A DNA stretch of 64,000 bases from Pedobacter glucosidilyticus (GCF_002483235.1 NZ_DLHN01000019.1:1-64000), one strand, 5' to 3'. Counted from the first letter of the stretch, positions 44,464-54,090 are shown. A program made the numbers and translations. The notes: generated by a model from the sequence alone, not told the origin.

Positions 44464-45432
44464 TTAAGAATCCAACGCTATTTGCTTTTTAAAAGCAATG
44501 TTTATTTCATCGCCTTTAGATAACGGTAGAAAATCAAAATCATAAGATAATATGATTTTATCTTCAATTACATATTCAACTTCTTGATATAAACCTCCAA
44601 AATGAACTGATTTAACTTTAGCAGCTATACCATCTTTTTTTACAACAACATCCTGAGGGTAAACAGCATACTTACCTTTTTCTAAAAAAGATAGACCTTC
44701 TAAAATATTGGCTTTACCAATAAGCTGAGCCACGTAAGCATGTTGTGGGTGGTGATAAATTTCTTGTGGTTTACCTTCTCTAACTACTTTTCCGTCTTTT
44801 ACAATCACCAACTTATCAGATAATGACAAGCCATCGCTAGGGTCATGCGATACCATGATAACTGTTATTTTTAAAAAACGAGCTAAGCGTTCTATATCAT
44901 CTCTTAATTGTTTTTTTAGAATGGTATCAACCTGACTAAAAGGTTCGTCTAACAATAACACTCTAGGCTCGGTAATAACCGCCCTTGCTATAGCTACTCG
45001 TTGTTGCTCGCCGCCGCTTAATTCAACAATTTTTTTATAGGCCAAATGGTCTATTCTTAAGAATTCCATGGTTTGCATGGTTAAATCTCTTTTAACATCT
45101 AAATCAGTATTAGATAGCAGAGACGATATATTATCATAAACCCTAGCATAAAGGTTTAAGGTAAGTTCTTGCGTAACCATTTTCATTTCATCATGCCCTG
45201 GAATCAATTTTTCTGTGGGTCCCAATACACGCTTACCTTCAAAAAGGATTTCTCCTTCCTGAGGAATAAGATAACCATAAATTAGCTTTAGTAAAGTTGT
45301 TTTACCGCTTCCACTTTCTCCTACAATACTCACAATTTCACCTTCATGAATATCAAGGCTAATTCCGGAAACACCAGAATGAGAGGTATCTGTAAAGTTC
45401 TTATAAATATTACTTACGCTGATTAAAGGCAA
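44464..45432 (-). CDS. ABC transporter ATP-binding protein with TOBE-like C terminus (PotA/FbpC type)
   Basis: A 322-aa ATPase with Walker A GESGSGKTT (38-46), Q loop, the signature LSGGEQQRVAIARA, Walker B RVLLLDEPFSQVD and the H-loop SHD. The last 80 residues (AAKVKSVHFGGLYQEVEYVIEDKIILSYDF...) are TOBE-like, typical of importers for polyamines, sulphate or iron. No permease or binding protein is adjacent, so it is orphan in this window. Confidence 0.85.
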   Translation of the reverse strand: MPLISVSNIYKNFTDTSHSGVSGISLDIHEGEIVSIVGESGSGKTTLLKLIYGYLIPQEGEILFEGKRVLGPTEKLIPGHDEMKMVTQELTLNLYARVYDNISSLLSNTDLDVKRDLTMQTMEFLRIDHLAYKKIVELSGGEQQRVAIARAVITEPRVLLLDEPFSQVDTILKKQLRDDIERLARFLKITVIMVSHDPSDGLSLSDKLVIVKDGKVVREGKPQEIYHHPQHAYVAQLIGKANILEGLSFLEKGKYAVYPQDVVVKKDGIAAKVKSVHFGGLYQEVEYVIEDKIILSYDFDFLPLSKGDEINIAFKKQIALDS

Positions 45433-45484
45433 AATCTTATTGTTTACTTAGTAAATATAATCATCGTGTTGATAAATAAAAGAA

Positions 45485-45518
45485 TAAAAAAAGCCCTGTA
45501 TCAAAACAGAGCTTTTAC
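45485..45518 (-). terminator. Terminator after the beta-barrel gene
   Basis: AAAAAGCcCTGT and ACAGaGCTTTT form a hairpin between the barrel gene at 45538 and the ABC gene start; the T run on the minus strand is the complement of the A run at 45485-45491. Confidence 0.75.
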
Positions 45519-45537
45519 ACACATCATATTATACAGG

Positions 45538-46356
45538 TTAAAATCCGAAAGTTAATCCAAATGAAAGGTTTTTATACCCTTCTAGGCCAGGAGCCTCTGT
45601 TTCTGCAAATACATCGTTAAGGTAATATTTGAAGAATAAACCTGCGCCCCCGTAACCTAGCCTAACATTGGCACCATATCTAAATTGGTTAAAATTAAAA
45701 TCATCTTTAACTTTGATTTTCTCGCCGCCATCAGTCTTTTGCTTAACCTTGCCATCTATCAGGAAACCTACTTCCGGACCTGCTACTACAGAAAATCTTT
45801 TCCCATCTTTACCTTGGTTACTTCTATATTCAAAATACAAGGGAACTCTTACGTATCTACTAGAAAATCTATTCTTTTTTAAATTCGTTTCTGAGGATGG
45901 GTCAGCTGTTAACACGGGCGAATCTGGTCTGATGGTTACATCTTTTTCAAGCCTTATATGGTTCCAATCTATCCCCCCGGCAAGCGCTATTTTAAAATTT
46001 GGATTAAACCTTACTCCAAATTGCAGAATATCAAAACCAAAAGTATGCGTTTTCCAGTTGTTATGCTCTAAAAAATCATAGCTATTTGGGAACCCGAAAT
46101 CACCATTGTTATGATATTTGCTTAAACCAATATCAAAATGCTCAAAGTTAAATCCAAAACTTATTTTGGGAAAACTTCCCTTTTTATCTTTTTGAGTTGA
46201 ATCTGATTTACCAATATGAATATTAACTCCCTCTTTCCCTATTTCTAAATGGGCTTTTCTTTCTTTTTTAACCATCACTGAGTCTGCCGTTTGGGCATGA
46301 GAAAATGCTGCGATAGAAAAAATGCTGCATGTTATAAGTATGAATTGTTTCATCAT
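45538..46356 (-). CDS. Outer-membrane beta-barrel protein, last gene of the sigma operon
   Basis: A 272-aa exported protein: signal MMKQFILITCSIFSIAAFSHA (a second ATG at 46353), a charged linker with SDSTQKDKKGS, then porin-type strands ending in GLTFGF. It begins one base after the stop of the anti-sigma-like gene, so it belongs to the ECF-sigma operon and may be an envelope target or sensor of that system. Family not otherwise recognised. Confidence 0.75.
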   Translation of the reverse strand: MMKQFILITCSIFSIAAFSHAQTADSVMVKKERKAHLEIGKEGVNIHIGKSDSTQKDKKGSFPKISFGFNFEHFDIGLSKYHNNGDFGFPNSYDFLEHNNWKTHTFGFDILQFGVRFNPNFKIALAGGIDWNHIRLEKDVTIRPDSPVLTADPSSETNLKKNRFSSRYVRVPLYFEYRSNQGKDGKRFSVVAGPEVGFLIDGKVKQKTDGGEKIKVKDDFNFNQFRYGANVRLGYGGAGLFFKYYLNDVFAETEAPGLEGYKNLSFGLTFGF

Positions 46357-46357
46357 T

Positions 46358-47095
46358 TTAGTCTTTTTTGTATTTAAAGAGTCCTAGATTAATTCCTGTT
46401 ATTTCTATATCACTTTCGTCTGTTTTACTAATTCTGATAAGCTTTTGCTCTCTTTTATCAACTTTTGCGATAACAAAATTTACCAAATCTCCTACAGATC
46501 TTATTTTTTCTGATGATTGGTTATCTTCATTTAAAGAAGAAAACATGCTCGATTTAATTTTATCAGTCTTTGCTGCATTTTCTTCTTCAAGAAGTATCAG
46601 TTCTGTTACTGTAATTCTTTTAACAGGTTCTGTACGTATTACAAGCTCTTGCTCTTGCTGTATTTCAGGCTTATTTGCTTGTGTGGATGCAAAAAGATTT
46701 TCTTCTTGCAAACTATTTTGTTCTGGAGCAGCTTTAACTATTTTTTGCACTTCATTTTCTTGATTTCCTAATTGTATATTGGTTTGCTTAGTGCTAGTGT
46801 TAACCTCATTACTTAAACTAGTGCTATTGTTTTGAGCAATCAAGATGTTTCCTTCTTCAACAGCGGGCTTACCTTTTAGCATAATTTGCTCCTGTGGTTT
46901 ATTCCAAAATATTAAACCTAAACCCAAAACAACTAATACACTAGCAGCTGCCATCCATAGAAAAGGAACTTTCCTGCGCTGCATAGGCTTAATAGATAAC
47001 TGTTCCTCTATCTTAGACCAGCTTGAAACTGATGGCTCTACTTCATAATCTTCAAATTTAGATTTGAATAATATATCCAATTCTTTATCCGACAT
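46358..47095 (-). CDS. Anti-sigma-factor-like single-span membrane protein
   Basis: A 245-aa protein: cytoplasmic N terminus with SDKELDILFKSKFEDYEVEPSVSSWSKIEEQL, a transmembrane helix (FLWMAAASVLVVLGLGLIFW, near 45-65), and a long Gln/Asn/Glu-rich periplasmic part. It overlaps the 3' end of the sigma gene (start ATG 47095, or 47104 three codons earlier), the usual place for a regulator of ECF sigma. No zinc anti-sigma motif (HxxxCxxC) is present, so its action is inferred from position and topology. Confidence 0.65.
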   Translation of the reverse strand: MSDKELDILFKSKFEDYEVEPSVSSWSKIEEQLSIKPMQRRKVPFLWMAAASVLVVLGLGLIFWNKPQEQIMLKGKPAVEEGNILIAQNNSTSLSNEVNTSTKQTNIQLGNQENEVQKIVKAAPEQNSLQEENLFASTQANKPEIQQEQELVIRTEPVKRITVTELILLEEENAAKTDKIKSSMFSSLNEDNQSSEKIRSVGDLVNFVIAKVDKREQKLIRISKTDESDIEITGINLGLFKYKKD

Positions 47096-47657
47096 TGGTT
47101 CCATAACTGTTTCCCTCCATTTTTAAAATTTGTTCTCTTAATATTGCTCTAGCTCTACTTAACTGGGATTTTGATGCTCCTTCTGTAATGCCAAGTTCTT
47201 TTGCTATTTCTTTATGCGAATATCCTTCTATAGCATACATGTTAAATACCAATCTATAACCATCAGAAAGATTTCTTATCAACTTCATTAAGTCTGCAAT
47301 ATTTAATCTACTCATATCAAATGCTGTTGAGGCCTGATGATCATGTGTTTCATCTATATCAACAATATTTAAACTTCTTAAATTTTTACGGTACACTTCT
47401 ATAGAAGTATTTACCATTATTCTTCTTATCCAACCCTCAAAAGAACCTTCTCCGCGGTACGCATTTATATTCTTAAATACCTTTACAAAAGCAGTTTGCA
47501 TCATGTCTTCTGCTTCAAATTGATCTTTGGCGTAACGCATACAAACACCTAGCATTTTTGAAGACATCATCTTATACAGCAACTCTTGATAACGTCTTTC
47601 GCCTGCTTGGCATCCTTTAATAATTTCTTCCTGAGAGTATTTGTGCTGCAAATTCAT
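47085..47657 (-). CDS. RNA polymerase ECF-type sigma factor
   Basis: A 190-aa sigma-70-family protein. Region 2 includes FEAEDMMQTAFVKVFKNINAYRGEGSFEGWIRRIMVNTSIEVYRK and region 4 ends with YSHKEIAKELGITEGASKSQLSRARAILR. Size and lack of region 3 mark it as ECF. Co-transcribed with the membrane protein and barrel downstream, giving a three-gene envelope-response unit. It follows the GH3 gene by 69 bp, so it may also be read from upstream. Confidence 0.93.
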   Translation of the reverse strand: MNLQHKYSQEEIIKGCQAGERRYQELLYKMMSSKMLGVCMRYAKDQFEAEDMMQTAFVKVFKNINAYRGEGSFEGWIRRIMVNTSIEVYRKNLRSLNIVDIDETHDHQASTAFDMSRLNIADLMKLIRNLSDGYRLVFNMYAIEGYSHKEIAKELGITEGASKSQLSRARAILREQILKMEGNSYGTNVG

Positions 47658-47726
47658 CGTGTTATATGAGGTAGATGATGAATTTATAAGATAGGTTGCA
47701 TGTGGGTTTAATTATTTTTTAAATAG

Positions 47727-49244
47727 CTATGAACTTTGTATGATTTGTAAGATTTCATCAACATAAGTTCTGTTGTTTGCCAATCTTGGAACCTTGTGCT
47801 GTCCGCCTAATTTTCCTTTCTGTTTTAACCATTTATAAAAAGTATCATCAGGAGCGATATGTACTGTTGGTCTTCTTAAAGCCATATCTTTAAATCTTTT
47901 AGCGTCATAATCAGAGTTTACTTCGCGTAAAGTATTATCCAGAATATCAACAAATCTATTAAACTCGTTAGGTTTCTTTTCAAACTCTATAATCCATTCA
48001 TGACCACCAGCCTCATTACCTTGGAAATAAATTGGACAAGCAGTATAATCTTTGATGATAGCATTGGTTTCTGCACAAGCCTTGGTTAGCGCTTTTTCTG
48101 CATTGTCTATGATAACCTCTTCGCCAAAAGCGTTTATAAAGTGCTTGGTTCTTCCTGTTATTTTAATTCGGTAAGGGTCTAATGAAGTAAACTTTACTGT
48201 ATCACCAATAATATATCTCCATAAACCTGCATTAGTACTGATGATGATGGCGTAGTTTTTATTCAACTCTACTTCGCTTAAAGATAATGTTTTAGGATTT
48301 TCCTCATCAAAATGCTCCATTGGCAAAAACTCATAATAAATACCATAATCAAGCATCAGTAATAAATCTTTATCTTCACTTTGATCTTGTATCCCAAAAA
48401 AGCCTTCAGATGCATTATAGGTTTCTAGATAATACATTTGCTCGTTAGGAATAAGCATTTTAAATTGCTCTTGGTAAGGCTCAAAATTAACAGCACCATG
48501 TACATAAAGCTCTAAATTAGGCCAAACTTCCATGAGGTTATTTTTATCCGTAAGTTCTAAAATGCGTTTTGCAAGAACTATAGTCCAGGTTGGTACACCA
48601 GCAATATTGGTTACATTAACTTCCATAGTTGCTCTAGCCATCTTTTCAATCTTCTCCTCGTAGTTATCCATTAAGGCAATTGACATATCTGGCGTACGCA
48701 TCATTTCTGCCCATATAGGTAGATTTTTTATGATAACAGCTGATAAATCCCCATAGAAGGAATCGGGACTTAATTGATTGATTTGGTGGCTACCTCCTAA
48801 AACTAAACTTTTACCAGTAAACATCTTGGCATCTGGTCTATTATTACAATAAATAGCCAGCATATCTTTACCTCCTTTAAAATGGCATTCTTCTAAAGCT
48901 TCTTCACTTACAGGGATAAATTTACTTCTATCGCTGGTAGTACCCGATGATTTTGCAAACCATTTAATTTCTGATGGCCAAAGTATGTTCTGTTCGCCTT
49001 TTAGCATTTTTTCAATAAAAGGCTTTAGCGTATCGTAACTTTGCAACGGTACACGCTCTTTAAATTGGCGCTCGTTTTCTATGGATTTATAGTCATAAAG
49101 CTTACCCCACTCTGTATTTTCTGCTGAGTTTACCAAAGTATTTAACCATTCTTCTTGTACTTCATTAGGATATTTCATGAAAAGCTCTATCTGGTGCATA
49201 CGCTTTTTCATAATCCAGTTAAGAAAAGAATTTACAATTGTCAT
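47727..49244 (-). CDS. GH3-family (auxin-responsive-like) acyl-adenylate protein
   Basis: A 505-aa member of the GH3 family of the ANL adenylating superfamily. Recognisable pieces: FAKSSGTTSDRSKFIPVSEEAL (phosphate-binding motif), YNASEGFFGIQD, and LWRYIIGDTVKFTSLDPYRIKITGRTKHFINAFGEEV. Plant relatives conjugate amino acids to hormones; bacterial members have unknown substrates. It is 40 bp downstream of lptB in the recJ-lptB-GH3 run. Confidence 0.87.
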   Translation of the reverse strand: MTIVNSFLNWIMKKRMHQIELFMKYPNEVQEEWLNTLVNSAENTEWGKLYDYKSIENERQFKERVPLQSYDTLKPFIEKMLKGEQNILWPSEIKWFAKSSGTTSDRSKFIPVSEEALEECHFKGGKDMLAIYCNNRPDAKMFTGKSLVLGGSHQINQLSPDSFYGDLSAVIIKNLPIWAEMMRTPDMSIALMDNYEEKIEKMARATMEVNVTNIAGVPTWTIVLAKRILELTDKNNLMEVWPNLELYVHGAVNFEPYQEQFKMLIPNEQMYYLETYNASEGFFGIQDQSEDKDLLLMLDYGIYYEFLPMEHFDEENPKTLSLSEVELNKNYAIIISTNAGLWRYIIGDTVKFTSLDPYRIKITGRTKHFINAFGEEVIIDNAEKALTKACAETNAIIKDYTACPIYFQGNEAGGHEWIIEFEKKPNEFNRFVDILDNTLREVNSDYDAKRFKDMALRRPTVHIAPDDTFYKWLKQKGKLGGQHKVPRLANNRTYVDEILQIIQSS

Positions 49245-49284
49245 AATGGGTTATGGGCTACTTTGAATGTAAGAGATATAATTT

Positions 49285-50025
49285 TTAAACTTTAAAATTC
49301 TTGATTTTAAGTACAAAATGCTGACCTAGATAAAACTTCCTAGCCATTTCATTATCCGCAATTTCTTGAGGAGTGCCAGCAAGCATAATTTTACCTTCTG
49401 CTAATAAATACGCTCTATCTGTAATAGATAAGGTTTCGTTTACATTATGATCTGTAATCAAGATACCAATATTACGATGCTTTAACCTAGCAACAATGGT
49501 TTGAATTTCTTCTACCGCAATAGGGTCTACCCCTGCAAAAGGTTCGTCTAATAAAATAAACTTTGGGTCTGCGGCTAAAGCTCTGGCAATTTCTGTTCTT
49601 CTGCGCTCGCCTCCTGATAATAAATCGCCACGGTTTTTTCTTACCTTATGGAGGCTAAATTCATCAATAAGCTGTTCTAATTTATCTTTTTGTTCTATTT
49701 TGGAGAGTTGAGTCATCTCTAAAACAGCTTTGATATTATCTTCTACGGTGAGCTTTCTAAATACAGAAGCTTCTTGCGCCAAGTAGCCTATACCCTTTTG
49801 CGCTCTTCTGTACATCGGGTCTTGGGTGATATTTTCATCCTCTAAAAAAACATTACCTTCATTTGGTCTTATCAAGCCAACAATCATATAAAACGAAGTA
49901 GTTTTACCGGCACCATTTGGACCAAGTAAACCTACAATTTCACCCTGCCCTACATGAAAGGATACGTTGTTAACAACGGTTCTCTGCTTATATTTTTTGA
50001 TTAGATTTTCTGCTCTTAATATCAT
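49285..50025 (-). CDS. lptB: LPS export ABC transporter ATP-binding protein
   Basis: A 246-aa ATPase with Walker A GPNGAGKTT, LSGGERRRTEIARALAADPKFILLDEPFAGVDP and DHNV at the H-loop, typical of LptB. It powers lipopolysaccharide extraction with LptFG. The lptFG partners are not in the window. Ten bases after recJ. Confidence 0.93.
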   Translation of the reverse strand: MILRAENLIKKYKQRTVVNNVSFHVGQGEIVGLLGPNGAGKTTSFYMIVGLIRPNEGNVFLEDENITQDPMYRRAQKGIGYLAQEASVFRKLTVEDNIKAVLEMTQLSKIEQKDKLEQLIDEFSLHKVRKNRGDLLSGGERRRTEIARALAADPKFILLDEPFAGVDPIAVEEIQTIVARLKHRNIGILITDHNVNETLSITDRAYLLAEGKIMLAGTPQEIADNEMARKFYLGQHFVLKIKNFKV

Positions 50026-50035
50026 AAATTTTAAC

Positions 50036-51736
50036 CTAATAGGTTTTAATACCTTTGATGTTTAATTGTATTGAACGTTTATCTTTCCATACATTTTCTT
50101 CTATGGTGTAACAAATATCAAAAGGGATACCTCTGTTAATTTGCTCTAAAAAATCTCCATAACCAAAGGCTATACAATCAAAAACCTGACTATCTTTTTG
50201 TCTAACACTCATTTTTAAATGGTTATTACCAACAATAGAGCCATAGCCGTACGAATATACATTTCTACTGATAAAAACAGGTGCCATATTTTGAGGACCA
50301 AAAGGAGCAAACTGCTTTAATATCCTGAAAAATTTAGGATTAATATCTTTTAAATCTATACATTTTTCTGCTTCTATTACTTGGATAAGCATATCATCGG
50401 TAATGGTGGCAGATACAACCTCTTCAAATTTATGGATGAAAGCAGGTAAGTTTTCTGGTTTCATGGTTAAACCTGCGGCGTATTTATGTCCGCCAAATTG
50501 CTCTAGCAAATCGCTACACTCGCATAAAGCTTCATACAAATCATATCCCAAAACAGACCTTGCCGAACCTGCGATATGTCCATTAGATTGAGTTAGAACA
50601 ATTGTTGGACGATAATATTTCTCTGTTAATCTACTCGCTACAATACCAATTACACCTTTATGCCAAGTTTCATGATAAACAACCGTTGATTTTCTGTTCT
50701 CCATTTCTGGTGAGTTTAAAATCATGTTAAGCGCTTGTTCTGTAATGTTATTATCAAACTCTTTACGTTCTGAGTTTTTGAGGTTGATGATAAAGCCAGC
50801 ATCCTCTGCCAATTGCGTTGAGGAAGCTATTAAAAGTTTAACCGCTTGTTTGGCATCATCAATTCTACCAGCGGCATTAATTCTGGGGCCAATAGAAAAA
50901 ACAATATCTGTGATGGTAAAATCATCGGCTTTACCAGACAACTCAATTAAAGCTTTTAAACCGTTACATGGGTCTGAGTTAAGCTTTTTTAAACCATAAT
51001 GCGCTAAAATTCTATTTTCGCCGGTAATAGGCACAATATCCGAAGCAATACTTACCACTACCAAATCGAGATATTTTAACACTTTTTCTTTTGGGATGTT
51101 ATTCCTAGATGCAAAAGCTTGAATCAGTTTAAAGCCTAAACCGCAACCAGAAAGTTCTTTATATGGATAATCGCAATCTTTACGTTTTGGGTCTAATACA
51201 GCAACCGCATCCGGAATTTCATCTCCCGGTAGGTGATGGTCGCAAATGATAAAATCTATTACCTTTTCTTTGGCATACTCAACCTTATCAATTGATTTGA
51301 TACCACAGTCTAAAGCTATAATAAGACTTATACCATGATGTGCGGCATAATCAATCCCTTGTGTTGATATACCATAGCCCTCTACATATCTATCTGGAAT
51401 ATAATAAGTTAAATGAGGATATAAATCTTTAAAAAAAGAATAAGTTAAAGCTACGGAGGTAGTGCCATCAACATCATAATCTCCATAAATTAAAATATGC
51501 TCTTGATTCTTGATGGCTCTTTGTATTCTGGATATGGCCTCTTCCATCCCATTCATTAAAAATGGATCATGCAAATCATCCAAAGATGGTCTAAAAAATA
51601 GCTTAGCTTGCTCAAAAGTTTTTATACCTCTGGCAACCAACATTTGAGCTAAAATCTCATCTATATTTAACTCTTCTGAGAGTAATTTAACAGTTTCTAT
51701 ATCTTGTATCGAATGCTCTACCCACCTTTTTTCCAT
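50036..51736 (-). CDS. recJ: Single-stranded-DNA-specific exonuclease RecJ
   Basis: A 566-aa DHH/DHHA1 phosphoesterase: motif I HILIYGDYDVDGTTSVAL, the DHH motif in IICDHHLPGDEIPDAVAVLDP, GRINAAGRIDDAKQAVKLL, and the C-terminal DHHA1 part (GHIAGSARSV, LEQFGGHKYAAGLTM). It degrades ssDNA 5' to 3' in repair and recombination. The ATG at 51736 is used; upstream the frame starts only at a TTG. Divergent from the metallo-hydrolase. Confidence 0.95.
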   Translation of the reverse strand: MEKRWVEHSIQDIETVKLLSEELNIDEILAQMLVARGIKTFEQAKLFFRPSLDDLHDPFLMNGMEEAISRIQRAIKNQEHILIYGDYDVDGTTSVALTYSFFKDLYPHLTYYIPDRYVEGYGISTQGIDYAAHHGISLIIALDCGIKSIDKVEYAKEKVIDFIICDHHLPGDEIPDAVAVLDPKRKDCDYPYKELSGCGLGFKLIQAFASRNNIPKEKVLKYLDLVVVSIASDIVPITGENRILAHYGLKKLNSDPCNGLKALIELSGKADDFTITDIVFSIGPRINAAGRIDDAKQAVKLLIASSTQLAEDAGFIINLKNSERKEFDNNITEQALNMILNSPEMENRKSTVVYHETWHKGVIGIVASRLTEKYYRPTIVLTQSNGHIAGSARSVLGYDLYEALCECSDLLEQFGGHKYAAGLTMKPENLPAFIHKFEEVVSATITDDMLIQVIEAEKCIDLKDINPKFFRILKQFAPFGPQNMAPVFISRNVYSYGYGSIVGNNHLKMSVRQKDSQVFDCIAFGYGDFLEQINRGIPFDICYTIEENVWKDKRSIQLNIKGIKTY

Positions 51737-51843
51737 ATATTTGCGCAATGTAACACAGTAAAGATACAATAATCAATAAGCTCCATAAAAAAGAATTGTA
51801 AGCCACTGATTATGTCTTATTTAAATTACAAAAAACTAGCATT

Positions 51844-52620
51844 TTGGAAATTATAGCACTTAAAGAAGGTTCATACTCTGTAGATTCATCAAAGAAATTT
51901 ATCCCTTTTGATCCTAGCATTCATCAAGCAAGTGAAAGACCTGCTTCATTGTTTATACACATCAATCCGTTTTTGATTAAAACTGAAAAGGAATTATTAA
52001 TTCTAGATACGGGTTTAGGTTATCATGATGAGAAAGGCAATCTTATTTTACATGAAAATATTAAAAAAGCAGGTTATCATCCGGATGATGTTACTAAAGT
52101 TTTAATGTCTCATTTGCATTACGACCATAGCGGTGGGATGGTTTGGAATAATCAGGGCAAATTAGAACCTAGCTTTGCTAACGCAGAATACATTATCCAA
52201 AGGGGCGAGTGGGAAACGGCTTATGCCAAGCAATCATCCTCATACAAAACAGAGATTTTTGATGTGATACAAAGATCAGGACAAGTTCATTTTATTGATG
52301 GAAATGGAATCTTAACCGATGAAATTAGTTATGAACTTACCGGTGGACATTGTGAATTTCACCAAGTGTATTTTATCAAAAATACAGAACATGAGATTTT
52401 CTTCGGCGGCGATGTAGTGCCTGAACCAGAACAGTTACAAAGAAATTTTATAGCTAAATATGATTTTGATGGAAAATTAGCTAAAGATTTAAGGACTGAA
52501 TATGGTAAAAAAGCAGCACAAAACAATTGGATTTGCTTATTTTATCATGCTAAAAACAGAACTATCGGTACAGTAAAAGAAGACGAACAAGGAAATATTA
52601 CGGTAAGTGCTTTTAGTTAA
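51844..52620 (+). CDS. MBL-fold metallo-hydrolase
   Basis: A 258-aa metallo-beta-lactamase-fold enzyme with the metal site SHLHYDHSGG and supporting His/Asp residues (GGHCEFHQ; FFGGDVVPEP; FYHAKNR). The reading frame has no ATG near its 5' end: an in-frame stop lies at 51799-51801 and the first plausible start is TTG at 51844, giving (M)EIIALKEGSYSVD. Substrate unknown; such proteins include lactonases and phosphodiesterases. The 3' end overlaps the convergent receiver gene by 8 bp. Confidence 0.85.
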   Translation: MEIIALKEGSYSVDSSKKFIPFDPSIHQASERPASLFIHINPFLIKTEKELLILDTGLGYHDEKGNLILHENIKKAGYHPDDVTKVLMSHLHYDHSGGMVWNNQGKLEPSFANAEYIIQRGEWETAYAKQSSSYKTEIFDVIQRSGQVHFIDGNGILTDEISYELTGGHCEFHQVYFIKNTEHEIFFGGDVVPEPEQLQRNFIAKYDFDGKLAKDLRTEYGKKAAQNNWICLFYHAKNRTIGTVKEDEQGNITVSAFS

Positions 52621-53023
52621 TACCTAAACTATCATACAAACTCTTTATTTTTTCTACAGTTAATGGTTTAGAAATAAATTTATTTACTGTAGAAAAAGTT
52701 TTTGATTTACTGATATCATCATTGTACACAGATGAAGAAAGCATATTGATAACTATCTTTTTTGATAGCTGATGAGCTATTTTAGCGTACTCTTCTAAAA
52801 ACTCCCATCCATTCATAACAGGCATATTGATATCTAAAAAAATAATATCAGGAAGCTCTTCTTGATTATTTAACCCAGAAATTATATAATCTATCCCTTC
52901 TTGTCCATTTAAACAAGTAGAAACTTTTGCTCTTGGTGGTATCTTGTCTATTAGTTTAGCGGCTATAAAATTATTGATTTCGTCATCATCAATAATTAAA
53001 ATATGTAAGGCTTGATTCATCAT
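52613..53023 (-). CDS. Response regulator, receiver domain only
   Basis: A 136-aa CheY-like protein: acidic triad DDD at 12-14, phospho-acceptor D64 in FLDINMPVMNGWEF, and the conserved FISKPLT lysine near 119. There is no output domain, so it must act by protein contact. Two ATGs at 53023 and 53020 are possible. The kinase at 54091-56292 is upstream on the same strand, with yceI between them. A CTCTTT-tacg-AAAGAG hairpin (53031-53046) lies in its 5' leader. Confidence 0.9.
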   Translation of the reverse strand: MMNQALHILIIDDDEINNFIAAKLIDKIPPRAKVSTCLNGQEGIDYIISGLNNQEELPDIIFLDINMPVMNGWEFLEEYAKIAHQLSKKIVINMLSSSVYNDDISKSKTFSTVNKFISKPLTVEKIKSLYDSLGIN

Positions 53024-53401
53024 ATATGGGCTCTTTTACGAAAGAGTTTAAATAAAGTTTTTATTAATTATAAAGTTTCGACTTAGCCTAATAAAATTAT
53101 TCCGCTATTATAATCATTAATCATAATTGATACAGTATAATTTAAAATTTGTTTCAAGTTTTATACCATAAATATTCATTCATAAAGATTAATCATTTAT
53201 AGCCTATATCAGGAATATAATACCACATTTTAATTTTTATTCATTTAACATTTAAAGTTGTAGTGCTATTTGGGAAACATTTATTGGGGACAAATATACA
53301 CTATTGGTTAATTACAAGCATTATTTTCTACACAAAATAAAAAAGGGGATAAAGTGTTTATACTTATCCCCCTTATTGATGATTTTAAATAATTCTATTG
53401 C
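53024..53401. other. 378-bp intergenic region, no gene seen
   Basis: AT-rich, without an open frame of note. It contains the 5' leader of the receiver gene with a short perfect hairpin at 53031-53046 and, at its right end, the yceI terminator (53341-53373). No clear TAnnTTTG promoter was found for the receiver gene. Confidence 0.6.
53341..53373 (-). terminator. Intrinsic terminator of yceI
   Basis: GGGGATAA (53345-53352) pairs with TTATCCCC (53364-53371); on the minus strand the stem is followed by TTTTTTATTTTG. Confidence 0.85.
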
Positions 53402-53989
53402 TTATTTTTTAGCAACTAAATTGATATTAAGCTCGAAATCATCATTAATTGCTTTATCTCCTAAACTATCAAAGAAACTTTTAGAACCGTATTTGATATC
53501 ATATTTAGTTCTATCTACTTTAACACCTTGAGCAACTGCTACCAAAACACCATTCTTAATACTTACAGCGGCAGGAAATGTTATAGGCTGGGTAATCCCT
53601 TTTATAGTTAAATTACCAGTAATATTTACTTTTCCTGAACTAACAGGAGTAACTTTAGTAATCGTAAATTTTGATTGTGAATATTTATCTACTCCAAAAA
53701 AATCATCGGCTTTTAAGTGTCCTAACAATTTTGCGTTCATTTCACCTTCTAAATCAGTTACCGTCATACTGTTCATATTGATGATGAAATTACCTCCAGA
53801 TAACGCATTTCCATTATAGTTTAATACGCCTGATGAAAGTTTGATTTCACCACGGTGCTCACCTGTAACTTTTTTACCAATCCATTCGATTTTTGATTTT
53901 TGAGTATCAACCTTATACTCTACAGCAGCAGGCTTAAATGCCACCATAATCATGCTTACTAAAGCAATTAATAATATTCCTTTTTTCAT
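53402..53989 (-). CDS. YceI-family periplasmic lipid-binding protein
   Basis: A 195-aa protein with a signal peptide (MKKGILLIALVSMIMVAFKPA) and the YceI lipocalin-like pattern: YKVDTQKSKIEWIGKKVTGEHRGEIKLSSGVL, ADDFFGVDKYSQSKFTITKV, GNLTIKGITQPITFPA and the C-terminal DRTKYDIKYGSKSFFDSLGDKAINDDFELNINL. Relatives bind polyisoprenoids. It stands alone between the histidine kinase and receiver genes, with its own terminator. Confidence 0.92.
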   Translation of the reverse strand: MKKGILLIALVSMIMVAFKPAAVEYKVDTQKSKIEWIGKKVTGEHRGEIKLSSGVLNYNGNALSGGNFIINMNSMTVTDLEGEMNAKLLGHLKADDFFGVDKYSQSKFTITKVTPVSSGKVNITGNLTIKGITQPITFPAAVSIKNGVLVAVAQGVKVDRTKYDIKYGSKSFFDSLGDKAINDDFELNINLVAKK

Positions 53990-54090
53990 AATTTTTAATT
54001 TTGTATTGCAAACCTACATAAATAATTTACATGTTTAAACATGTAAATATCAATTTACATTAAACTGACATTATTAAAAGCTGTTTAAAC

